A DNA stretch of 7,700 bases from Treponema sp. (lineage in GTDB: Bacteria; Spirochaetota; Spirochaetia; Treponematales; Breznakiellaceae). Position 1 is the first letter of the stretch. Each line of letters opens with the position of its first letter. Below the pieces are notes generated by a model, which had not been told where the DNA came from, made no database searches, and saw only the letters and a program-made list of their open reading frames with translations. This document shows positions 1 through 5,463 of the stretch, piece by piece. The stretch covers positions 1 to 7,700 of the forward strand of contig JAIRRF010000008.1 of assembly GCA_031256115.1 (NCBI GenBank), read 5' to 3'. A program made the translations under genes and the position numbers.

Positions 1-357
1 TATCTCCTGAAACACCGCCGCACCAAGCTTTTGGTCAGCCAGTTTGGGGTTGTTTTTCGGAAGTATTGCGTCAGCTTGTGCGGGGCGGATATTAAGAACA
101 GGCTGGGAATAATAAGACAACAATGCGAATTCGAGGGGAGTATCAATCTGTACATCATCACCGTCAAGGTGCGAAAAATTTCTGCGCTCTACCCTCGGAG
201 CAGAAAAAATATATTCGCTAGTAGGATCTACTACTCCTCTTTGAAAACCAAAAATCTCTGCATAATTATTTAAATTTAATAAACTATTATCTGTCTGCGC
301 AAAGGTTTCTGGCGCCAAAACTGCAAAAACAAAAAATGCTGCGATGATTTTTTTCAT
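1..357 (-). CDS. Secreted protein of unknown function, 5' part only
   Basis: The frame is open from ATG at 357 to the left edge (119 codons, no stop), so only the N-terminal part is visible. It starts MKKIIAAFFVFAVLAPETFA, a typical Sec signal peptide: two lysines, a hydrophobic core, and a TFA-Q type I cleavage site after about residue 20. No lipobox cysteine is present, so a periplasmic or exported protein is more likely than a lipoprotein. The mature part (from QTDNSLLNLNNYAEIFGFQR) is polar with scattered aromatic residues, and I recognise no domain in it. The purine-rich AAGGGG about 8 bases before the ATG is a good ribosome-binding site and supports this start. The first 33 coding-strand bases, plus 2 just upstream of the ATG, are repeated exactly at 1017-1051. 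The promoter was not identified. Confidence is high that this is a gene and nil on its function. Confidence 0.8.
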   Translation of the reverse strand, partial: MKKIIAAFFVFAVLAPETFAQTDNSLLNLNNYAEIFGFQRGVVDPTSEYIFSAPRVERRNFSHLDGDDVQIDTPLEFALLSYYSQPVLNIRPAQADAILPKNNPKLADQKLGAAVFQEI

Positions 358-359
358 GT
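325..359. repeat. 35-bp direct repeat, copy 1 (start of the secreted gene)
   Basis: Identical over 35 bp to 1017-1051. It covers the ATG and the first eleven codons (MKKIIAAFFVF) of the secreted-protein gene on the minus strand. Similarity continues imperfectly for about 10 more bases into the ribosome-binding region: ATAACCCCTT here against GTAACACCTC in the other copy. This is the copy in front of the intact reading frame. Confidence 0.9.
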
Positions 360-375
360 CATAACCCCTTAATGT

Positions 376-440
376 AATTAGGAATTAGAAAGGAGGAATT
401 AGGAACACTAAGCCCAATTCCTCAATTCTACATCCTAATT
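376..440. repeat. Imperfect inverted repeat (AATTAGGA / GAGGAATT type)
   Basis: The inner arms are GAGGAATTAGG (393-403) and CCCAATTCCTC (413-423). They pair over 11 positions with one G-T, around a 9-base loop. The outer arms are AATTAGGA (376-383) and TCCTAATT (433-440). The whole can fold into a long, interrupted hairpin on either strand. It lies about 20 bases upstream of the secreted gene's start, on its transcribed side. It could be a small dispersed repeat, an attenuator-like structure, or both. There is no U-tract, so I do not call it a terminator. Confidence 0.6.
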
Positions 441-441
441 T

Positions 442-481
442 CTTTGCGCCTTTGCGTCCCGGAACCTTAGGTTCCTTTGCG
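442..481. repeat. CTTTGCG repeat cluster split by a palindrome
   Basis: The 7-mer CTTTGCG occurs three times (442-448, 450-456, 475-481). A near-perfect palindrome, GGAACCTTAGGTTCC (461-475), sits between the second and third copies. Read on the minus strand this is the CGCAAAG-type intergenic repeat often seen in dispersed copies in spirochaete and Bacteroidetes genomes (from memory, not searched). A 22-codon frame with a purine-rich leader crosses it on the minus strand, but its residues follow the repeat and it is probably not a gene. Confidence 0.55.
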
Positions 482-613
482 AGAAAAAAATCCGAAAATT
501 CATTCTTCTCCTTCTGCGACTTTGTGGTAAATACTTCCCAGACACACCCTCGATAATTCGAACGCCGGACTATCCGCTGTCCGCCAACTATAACTCACTA
601 TTCTCTATCCGGG

Positions 614-748
614 TTATGCATTGGACGCTTTTTCTTCTTCCCGGCGTTCTTTTCTATCCCGACGAATGGAATAAATTATACCAATTACTCCTATCACGAT
701 TAGCGGTCCTAAAAATCCATAAATAACCATAAATGTTTCCATAGGCAT
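614..748 (-). CDS. Small single-span membrane protein, 44 aa
   Basis: The protein is 44 residues, too short for many gene finders. It starts MPMETFMVIYGFLGPLIVIG. Residues about 6-26 form one continuous hydrophobic helix, followed by a strongly charged tail (SIRRDRKERREEEKASNA). The many arginines and lysines straight after the helix predict a cytoplasmic C-terminus. The start is well supported: AAGGAG lies 6 bases before the ATG, and that site overlaps the stop codon of the hydrophobic frame upstream (stop at 759-761). The two frames are therefore spaced as a translationally coupled pair. I do not recognise the family. Paired tiny membrane proteins of this layout could form a complex or act as a small membrane regulator, but that is inference only. 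Confidence 0.65.
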   Translation of the reverse strand: MPMETFMVIYGFLGPLIVIGVIGIIYSIRRDRKERREEEKASNA

Positions 749-758
749 GACTTACTCC

Positions 759-950
759 TTATCTATCCTCGTTGAATGTAGTAAGAAGGATTCCGGCTAT
801 TGCCCCGGCTCCTGAGGCGATAATACCCGCAATCAGTAAAGTTTTCTCTGTAAAACCACCTTTGATAATGGTTCCCAGTACTAAACTGGCAAAACTTAGT
901 TTTGTTACGTCTAATAACAGTTTACCAACGTTTAATCAAAGAAGACGCAT
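759..950 (-). pseudogene. Small two-helix membrane protein, interrupted by in-frame TGA
   Basis: From ATG at 950, with AGGAAAG a suitable distance upstream, the frame reads MRLL, a TGA stop (936-938), then LNVGKLLLDVTKLSFASLVL onward for 58 residues to a TAA at 759-761. The part after the TGA is clearly protein-like, with hydrophobic segments at about residues 18-30 and 38-58 and a short polar end (FNEDR). The GK-LLLDV-KL-F pattern recalls small two-helix proteins often annotated as DUF6722, but this is recalled and unverified. No ATG, GTG or TTG lies between the TGA and the conserved part. The gene is therefore nonsense-mutated, read through, or started at a non-standard codon. It has its own promoter at 984-1012 and couples to the 44-aa gene. 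Confidence 0.5.
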
Positions 951-983
951 TTTGTTCTTTCCTGTCGTTATTCCCATATCTGT

Positions 984-1012
984 ATTTTATATCATGTCAG
1001 TTACACGGTCAA
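984..1012 (-). promoter_or_regulatory. Sigma70-like promoter of the small membrane-protein pair
   Basis: On the minus strand TTGACC (1012-1007), a 17-base spacer and TAAAAT (989-984) form a close match to the sigma70 consensus. Transcription would begin near 977. This leaves about 26 untranslated bases, including a purine-rich AGGAAAG, before the ATG at 950. The -35 box lies only a few bases inside the edge of the 35-bp repeat at 1017-1051. Confidence 0.6.
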
Positions 1013-1049
1013 TATAAAAAACAAAAAATGCTGCGATGATTTTTTTCAT
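987..1049 (-). pseudogene. Truncated duplicate of the signal-peptide start
   Basis: The ATG at 1049 begins the same MKKIIAAFFVF as the secreted gene at 357. It then changes to YIDRVTDMI and stops at 987-989, giving 20 residues. The start has a good ribosome-binding site (GAGGTG), but nothing after residue 11 resembles the intact gene. The stop overlaps the -10 box of the promoter at 984-1012. This is best read as a duplicated 5' end left behind by a rearrangement. A very short expressed peptide cannot be excluded. Confidence 0.55.
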
Positions 1050-1051
1050 GT
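1017..1051. repeat. 35-bp direct repeat, copy 2
   Basis: Exact duplicate of 325-359, in the same orientation and 692 bp away. Together the two copies bracket the small membrane-protein cassette. Confidence 0.9.
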
Positions 1052-1066
1052 TGTAACACCTCAATT

Positions 1067-1145
1067 ACAATGAACATGGAACAATTATAAATGAACAATG
1101 TAAAGACCACAATTGCATTATCGTTACTTGTTCCCTGTTCATTGT
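1067..1145. repeat. Inverted repeat (AATGAACA-GGAACAA arms)
   Basis: The arms are ACAATGAACATGGAACAA (1067-1084) and TTGTTCCCTGTTCATTGT (1128-1145). They are complementary at 17 of 18 positions, with a 43-base interior that holds a further ATGAACAATG (1091-1100). The element ends about 18 bases upstream of the duplicated start at 1049. It occupies the same relative place as the unrelated inverted repeat at 376-440 in front of the other copy. No open reading frame is evident in 1050-1272. Confidence 0.65.
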
Positions 1146-1197
1146 TAATCGATCCTTATATTGTGTACTTTAGCAAAAACAACAAATTTTGGCAATG

Positions 1198-1250
1198 GTT
1201 ACATGGAACGCCAAGTCCCCGATTGACGTAAGTCCGCCAGGCAATGTAAC
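1198..1250 (-). terminator. Possible terminator-like fold after nifU
   Basis: GTTACAT (1198-1204) and ATGTAAC (1244-1250) are perfect 7-base arms about 25-75 bases past the nifU stop. On the minus strand the fold is followed, after roughly 13 bases, by a T-rich stretch. The interior is 39 bases and the T-tract is not adjacent, so this is only a weak candidate for the end of the pyk-nifS-nifU transcript. Confidence 0.25.
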
Positions 1251-1272
1251 GCTTGTTAATAATGCGGGACTT

Positions 1273-1860
1273 CTACTTTCCGTAAATATGTTCAAAGCTG
1301 TGAAGCAGATCCAGGGCTTTGGCCTTGCAGCTTCCGCAGGCCGTGCCTATCTTGGTGGCTGCCTGAAAATCCTCCCAGCTTCGGGCGCCGTTGTGCCAGG
1401 CTCTTTCAAGGTCTTTATTGGTAATACTTAAACAATTGCATATAACGGTTTCATCCTCTTTAAATAGCCCTGCCCTGCCGGTCTTGACCAGGTACTCGTC
1501 AATGGCGGCCCTTAGGGCCTTGTCTCCCAGCACCGAACAGTGGATCTTGTTTTCCGGCAGCCCCCCCAGTTTATTTGCCAGGTCTTCGGGCCTTATCTTA
1601 TAGGCATCGGCAATGTTCATCCCCTTGATCGTTTCGGAAAGCATGCTGGTGGAAGCAATAGCGCTGGCACAGCCATAGGTTTTCCAGCGGACATCGGTAA
1701 TCACATCATCTTTTATCTGTAAAAGCATAAGCATTTGATCCCCGCACCTGATGTTCCCCATTTCTCCCCGGGCATCGGCAGGAAAGGATTCGTCTTCCAA
1801 CAGGGCATTCCTGGGATTCATAAAATGATCTTTTACCGTATCTGAATAAAGCCAATTCAT
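1273..1860 (-). CDS. nifU: NifU-like Fe-S cluster scaffold (IscU + [2Fe-2S] domain)
   Basis: The protein is 195 residues with two domains. Residues 1-125 are an IscU-type scaffold carrying the three cluster-ligand cysteines: Cys39 in GNIRCGDQM with the conserved Asp41, Cys64 in YGCASAIAS, and Cys108 in KIHCSVLGD. Residues about 138-192 are the BFD-like [2Fe-2S] domain of NifU: CNC at 141-143 and CGSC at 175-178. The order and spacing match the first two thirds of Azotobacter NifU. The C-terminal Nfu (CxxC thioredoxin-like) domain of full-length NifU is absent. In the family, the scaffold receives sulfur from NifS and passes the assembled cluster to apoproteins in the cytoplasm. The start has AGGGG about 9 bases upstream. 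It lies 46 bp after nifS and is very probably in the same transcript. Nothing suggests a nitrogenase role here; a general Fe-S assembly role is more likely. Confidence 0.93.
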   Translation of the reverse strand: MNWLYSDTVKDHFMNPRNALLEDESFPADARGEMGNIRCGDQMLMLLQIKDDVITDVRWKTYGCASAIASTSMLSETIKGMNIADAYKIRPEDLANKLGGLPENKIHCSVLGDKALRAAIDEYLVKTGRAGLFKEDETVICNCLSITNKDLERAWHNGARSWEDFQAATKIGTACGSCKAKALDLLHSFEHIYGK

Positions 1861-1906
1861 AGTTATAACCCCTATTTAATTAAGGCAGTGTCCCGGCCAG
1901 CCCTGA

Positions 1907-3082
1907 TTACTCCAAAGTGCTCATGGAACGGAGCCGGGCGATTACCGGCGGCGTTTTTTCCAGCACATAATCAATATCTTCTTCGCTTGTTCCAAGCCCC
2001 AGGGAAAAACGGATCGAACCGTGGGCCAGCTCGGGCCCCGCCCCGGAGGCCAGCAATACATGGGATGGTTCCAGGCTTCCGGATGCACAGGCCGAACCGG
2101 TGGAAACCTCGATGCCCGCCAAATCCAGGGAAAGAAGAATAGCTTCCCCTTCGGCGCCGCTGAAGGACACATTCAGGGTATTGGGAAGTACCTCCGTTTC
2201 ATGGCCGTTGATCCTGATATTGGGGATCTTTTCCAAAAGCCCCTGCTTAAGTTTATTCCGTAAAGTAATCATGGCCTTGTTATATTCGGAAAGACCACGT
2301 TTTGCCAGTTCCGCCGCTTTGCCAAAACCCAGGATACCGGAATTATTATAGGTTCCGGCCCTTAAGCCCTCTTCATGGTGGCCCCCGTGGATTAAGGGAA
2401 AAAGTGGGGCCTTTTCCTTTATGTAAAGAGCGCCAACTCCCTTGGGGCCGTAGATCTTATGGGCCGACAGGCTAAGATAATCCACTCCCAGTTCCCCGGC
2501 ATTCACGGGGATCTTTCCCGCCGCCTGAACCGCATCGCTGTGAATAAAAGCTCCTCTTGCTCTGGCCAGGGCGGCTATTTCCTTAATGTCCTGGATGGTG
2601 CCGATTTCATTGTTAGCCATCATCACCGACACCAGCAGGGTTTCTTCGCTTAACGCTTTTTTTAATTCGTCCATGTTGATTCTGCCCGTACTGTCCACGG
2701 GCAAAAAAACAACAGAAAATCCCAAGGACTCAAGGTATTTAGCCGAATTAAGTACACAGGGATGTTCAATTGCCGAAACAAGAAAAACCCGGCGTCCCGA
2801 ATCAAGGGGAGTTCCCTGTTCATTTGATGCCAAACGGCGCATGGTGCCGAAAACCGTATTGTTGGACTCCGAACCGCCGGATGTAAAGATTATCGTTTTG
2901 GCGGGAACCCCCAGAAGCTCAGCTACCCTGATCCTGGCTTCTTCTATTCTTTCCCTGGCTTCCCGACCCGATCCGTGCATACTGGAAGCATTGGCGAATA
3001 TGGCAAAGTCCTCCACCATGACGTCCCGGACTTCATCGCGGAGAGGAGTAGTAGCATTGTAATCCAGGTATATTCTTTTCAT
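1907..3082 (-). CDS. nifS: Cysteine desulfurase (NifS/IscS family)
   Basis: This PLP enzyme converts cysteine to alanine and carries the sulfur as a persulfide for Fe-S assembly. From ATG at 3082 it is 391 residues, normal for class I desulfurases. Visible landmarks are KRIYLDYNATTPL at the N-terminus; TSGGSESNN in the cofactor-phosphate region; His107 in IEHP; Asp183 in HSDAVQ; the Schiff-base Lys209 in LSAHKIYGPKG; RAGT at about 241-244; and the catalytic Cys332 in STGSACASG, in a class I type loop. A GTG at 3100 would add six residues (MPYRPP) and overlap the pyk stop by 11 bases. I prefer the ATG at 3082 because family members begin just before IYLD, although its ribosome-binding site is poor. 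Either way the start sits against the pyk stop at 3090, implying translational coupling. nifU, the partner scaffold, follows directly. Confidence 0.95.
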   Translation of the reverse strand: MKRIYLDYNATTPLRDEVRDVMVEDFAIFANASSMHGSGREARERIEEARIRVAELLGVPAKTIIFTSGGSESNNTVFGTMRRLASNEQGTPLDSGRRVFLVSAIEHPCVLNSAKYLESLGFSVVFLPVDSTGRINMDELKKALSEETLLVSVMMANNEIGTIQDIKEIAALARARGAFIHSDAVQAAGKIPVNAGELGVDYLSLSAHKIYGPKGVGALYIKEKAPLFPLIHGGHHEEGLRAGTYNNSGILGFGKAAELAKRGLSEYNKAMITLRNKLKQGLLEKIPNIRINGHETEVLPNTLNVSFSGAEGEAILLSLDLAGIEVSTGSACASGSLEPSHVLLASGAGPELAHGSIRFSLGLGTSEEDIDYVLEKTPPVIARLRSMSTLE

Positions 3083-3089
3083 GGGCGGT

Positions 3090-4901
3090 CTATACGGCAC
3101 CTTCGTATATAAGCAGTTGTTTTGCGTCTATGGTTACCGTTATTCCATGCTCAAGTTTTTCCATTGCATGTCTGATTAAGGTAAGCCATACAAGCTGTGG
3201 ATTAATTTCCCGTAGTCTGCTTTCACTGATTTCTGAAACGCCCTCGCAGATAACTCCGCTCACAAGATGAATAATGGGACTATAGTCTTCGGTAAGTGTT
3301 TTGCAAACGAGTATCTCTCCTTCTGCTGCCTTGATTTTATCCTTTGCTTCGTCCGGAGTCATGGCATGAATGATTCTGCCCTGTACCCGTGTAATTTCCG
3401 GGTTTGAAAAAGCTCCGGCGGTGGAACGGGCAAGCACCGTTCCAAGTCTGATAACGCGGACAGTATTCACCATATGCGGGCTTTCAAGCGGCAAGCCCGC
3501 CACGAGTATAATTTTATCCGATATGTCGGCCAGTCCCGAATCCGCTGCGGCTTTCATCGCGTTCAGAATCATGCTTTCTGTCTTGTCAACCCGGGAGACA
3601 TGCCAGGTGTAAACCCCCCAAAACAACTGCATAACACGTTCAACCCGCCTGTCCGGCGTCATGGCAAGTATGGGTTCATCCGGCCTGAAGACACTCAAAA
3701 GGCGTGCTGTATTTCCGGACAAAGTCGGCGTAACTATTACCTTTGCGTTTACCGCCGTTGCAACTTCAGTACCTGCCCTTGATACAATAATACCCAAATT
3801 TTCTTTCCGGTTGTGTACATCCGAAAAATATTCATCGTGGAAACTTCTCATGCGTTTGCGAAAATCGCCTGATTGCTCAATGGTGCAGGCAATTTTATCC
3901 ATCATTTTAACGGCTTCAACGGGATATGCTCCGTTGGCAGTTTCACCGGAAAGCATCACCGCATCAGTCCCGTCGAAGATTGCATTGGCCACATCGGTAA
4001 GTTCGGCCCGGGTTGGCCGGGGATTAACAATCATGGATTCTAGCATTTGAGTAGCGGTGATGACCGGCTTTCCCGCTCTTCGGCATACGCTGATTATGTG
4101 TTTTTGCGCCAGCGGAATCTGCTCGGTAGGCAGTTGGACGCCCAGATCTCCGCGTGCCACCATTACACCGTCGGCAAGCTTTGCGATTTCTTTTATGTTC
4201 TCAAGACCTTCGCTGCTTTCGATTTTTGCTATTATTTTAATGTGTGAATTAAGACTTTCAAGGTATTTTCTGATTTCGGTAATCTCGTGAGGAAAACTCA
4301 AAAAACTTGCCGCGACAAAATCAACATTCATTTCCACGCCAAAGGCAATATCCTTCCTGTCCTGTTCACTCATTATCGGAAGCTGTGCATGAATGCCGAT
4401 AAGATTGACATTTTTTCTGCTGCCTATTGTTGCCGTATTGTCTGCCCGGCAATTAATGATACCGCCGGTAACACCAAGTACTTCAAGTTCAAGAAGACCG
4501 TCGGCTATAAGAATACGGTGTCCGTTCCGGAGTTTTTCAGCGGCTTCTTTCCAGGAAATCGAAATATACGCAGGAGTCTCTCCGGTCACCGCAGCGCATA
4601 AACAATCATCGGTTGTAACGGAAACATTGTCTCCCTTGTTTATGGTAATCTTGCCATCATCTGCAATCATACCGGTACGGATTTCCGGCCCCTTAGTGTC
4701 CAGCAGTATAGCAACAGATTTTCCCAGTTTGTCTGAAACCCGTCTTATACACTCAATTATTAAGCGATGTTCATTATGGGCACCATGAGAAAAATTAATA
4801 CGGGCCACATTCATACCCGCAAGAATAAGTTCGCTGACGACAGATTCATTATTTGATGAAGGCCCAAGAGAGCAGACAATTTTGGTTTTTCTGTATTGCA
4901 T
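3090..4901 (-). CDS. pyk: Pyruvate kinase with extra C-terminal PEP-utilizer-like domain
   Basis: It transfers phosphate from phosphoenolpyruvate to ADP, giving pyruvate and ATP, the last step of glycolysis. At 603 residues it is longer than the usual 470-480. Landmarks are TKIVCSLGPSS; Arg34, Asn36 and Ser38 in ARINFSHG; LDTKGPEIRTG (68-78); a B domain of about 79-170; Lys226 and Glu228 in IIAKIESS; Asp252 in VARGDLGV; Thr284 in ITATQMLESM; and NPRPTRAE. In the C domain TLSGNTAR (393-400) resembles the sugar-phosphate effector loop, so allosteric control is likely. Residues about 500-603 resemble the swivelling domain of PEP-utilizing enzymes (GEILVCKTLTEDYSPII, then GITVTIDA and IYEG). However, the usual TSHAA histidine motif is replaced by EISESRLRE. 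It heads a minus-strand cluster with nifS and nifU. An AGGA lies about 11 bases before the ATG. Confidence 0.97.
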   Translation of the reverse strand: MQYRKTKIVCSLGPSSNNESVVSELILAGMNVARINFSHGAHNEHRLIIECIRRVSDKLGKSVAILLDTKGPEIRTGMIADDGKITINKGDNVSVTTDDCLCAAVTGETPAYISISWKEAAEKLRNGHRILIADGLLELEVLGVTGGIINCRADNTATIGSRKNVNLIGIHAQLPIMSEQDRKDIAFGVEMNVDFVAASFLSFPHEITEIRKYLESLNSHIKIIAKIESSEGLENIKEIAKLADGVMVARGDLGVQLPTEQIPLAQKHIISVCRRAGKPVITATQMLESMIVNPRPTRAELTDVANAIFDGTDAVMLSGETANGAYPVEAVKMMDKIACTIEQSGDFRKRMRSFHDEYFSDVHNRKENLGIIVSRAGTEVATAVNAKVIVTPTLSGNTARLLSVFRPDEPILAMTPDRRVERVMQLFWGVYTWHVSRVDKTESMILNAMKAAADSGLADISDKIILVAGLPLESPHMVNTVRVIRLGTVLARSTAGAFSNPEITRVQGRIIHAMTPDEAKDKIKAAEGEILVCKTLTEDYSPIIHLVSGVICEGVSEISESRLREINPQLVWLTLIRHAMEKLEHGITVTIDAKQLLIYEGAV

Positions 4902-4923
4902 ATGTAAAAATATCCTATCCGGA

Positions 4924-4951
4924 ATATTATTTCAATGGCAGAAAACCCCAA
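4924..4951 (-). promoter_or_regulatory. Candidate sigma70-like promoter of pyk-nifS-nifU
   Basis: On the minus strand TTGGGG (4951-4946), 16 bases, then TAATAT (4929-4924). The -10 box is good and the -35 box only fair. The start of transcription would be near 4917, giving a short leader of about 16 bases that contains TAGGAT as a ribosome-binding site. Confidence 0.45.
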
Positions 4952-4969
4952 CTTACCACACTGAACGCA

Positions 4970-4986
4970 TTGGTTACAAAAACCAA
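4970..4986. promoter_or_regulatory. Small dyad upstream of the pyk promoter
   Basis: TTGGTT and AACCAA are perfect 6-base arms around ACAAA, centred about 60 bp upstream of the predicted pyk transcription start. The position would suit an activator site, but a chance occurrence is quite possible. Confidence 0.2.
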
Positions 4987-5111
4987 CACAGGTATAAAGA
5001 ATTTGCCCATGAAGCATACTTCTGACTTTAAACGCCTTGCAGGGGGTTCTGCCTTACCGGAGGCTAGTTTGGGAGACCGCATTTACGGTCAATTTTAAGA
5101 ATGGCTTTTTT

Positions 5112-5340
5112 CTACGGACACTTTCCAAGACCTAACAGTTCACTTTGTACTTTCGGCACTTCTGCAAACTCTGAAGCGTCAAAATGGCTATACCAATCCT
5201 TCACGAATAATGCCTTGAACTCTTCCCTCGTGATGATCTCGATATTCTTCCGGTCGTTAATGAGTCGGTTGCAATAATTCCTCCCTGAAGTCTTTGCTGT
5301 CTGCCCCGTAGACCACGGCCCCAGCCGTTTCCCATCGCGG
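5112..5340 (-). pseudogene. Frameshifted remnant of an unidentified protein gene
   Basis: Two minus-strand frames each look coding over part of this stretch. The upstream one (5340 to a stop at 5257-5259) reads PRWETAGAVVYGADSKDFRE and ELLQ. The downstream one continues with RLINDRKNIEIITREEFKAL, FVKDWYSHFDASEFAEVPKV and ends QSELLGLGKCP at a TAG (5112-5114). Joining them needs a frame change near 5260-5280. The first frame is preceded by an in-frame TAG, so there is no start region, and only a C-terminal piece of a larger gene seems to survive. The residue style (EIITREEFKALF) would suit the end of an ATPase or nuclease, but I cannot name the family. The downstream frame alone is open from 5384 but has no ATG. 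Confidence 0.4.
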
Positions 5341-5434
5341 ACTCTACACGCGGTTTCACTGCTGGGAAAACCCCCTTTAATGGATTATTTGGTGTTATTT
5401 ACATGCCAGATTCTGCAATTAAGTCATTTTCTTC

Positions 5435-5463
5435 TTTACAAAATCTCTGCAATGCCGTAAACT
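5435..5463 (+). promoter_or_regulatory. Sigma70-like promoter of glgP, predicted leaderless start
   Basis: TTTACA (5435-5440), a 17-base spacer and TAAACT (5458-5463) make a good promoter. Seven bases past the -10 box is 5470, the A of the ATG of the phosphorylase gene. No Shine-Dalgarno sequence is present between the -10 box and the ATG (only TCTCAT), which fits a leaderless mRNA. Confidence 0.5.

Noticed and set aside
31..273. Plus-strand open frame of 80 codons
   Set aside because: It is antisense to the secreted-protein gene, which has a signal peptide and ribosome-binding site. The plus frame has no protein-like features.
566..583. CGGAC-8-GTCCG hairpin downstream of the 44-aa gene as a terminator
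   Set aside because: The stem is only 5 bp, has no T-tract on the minus strand, and is not distinguishable from chance.
936..938. Possible selenocysteine codon (TGA) in the small membrane protein
   Set aside because: I see no convincing SECIS-type hairpin just after the TGA, and nothing suggests a catalytic Cys/Sec site in a tiny hydrophobic protein.
772..1017. Plus-strand open frame of 81 codons
   Set aside because: It is the shadow of the hydrophobic minus-strand frame at 759-950 and its promoter; proline- and serine-rich antisense composition.
1189..1431. Plus-strand frame starting MAMVTWNAKSPIDVSPPGNV
   Set aside because: Most of it is antisense to nifU. It has no ribosome-binding site, and the coding evidence on the minus strand is overwhelming.
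4811..5098. Open frames on both strands at the pyk 5' end (68 and 81 codons)
   Set aside because: Both overlap the well-supported pyk start and its leader out of frame, and neither has a ribosome-binding site or a recognisable sequence.
5038..5380. AGGGGGTT (about 5041) and AACCCCCT (about 5370) as ends of an inserted element
   Set aside because: The inverted match is only about 8 bp, with no target duplication or transposase; too short to support a mobile element.
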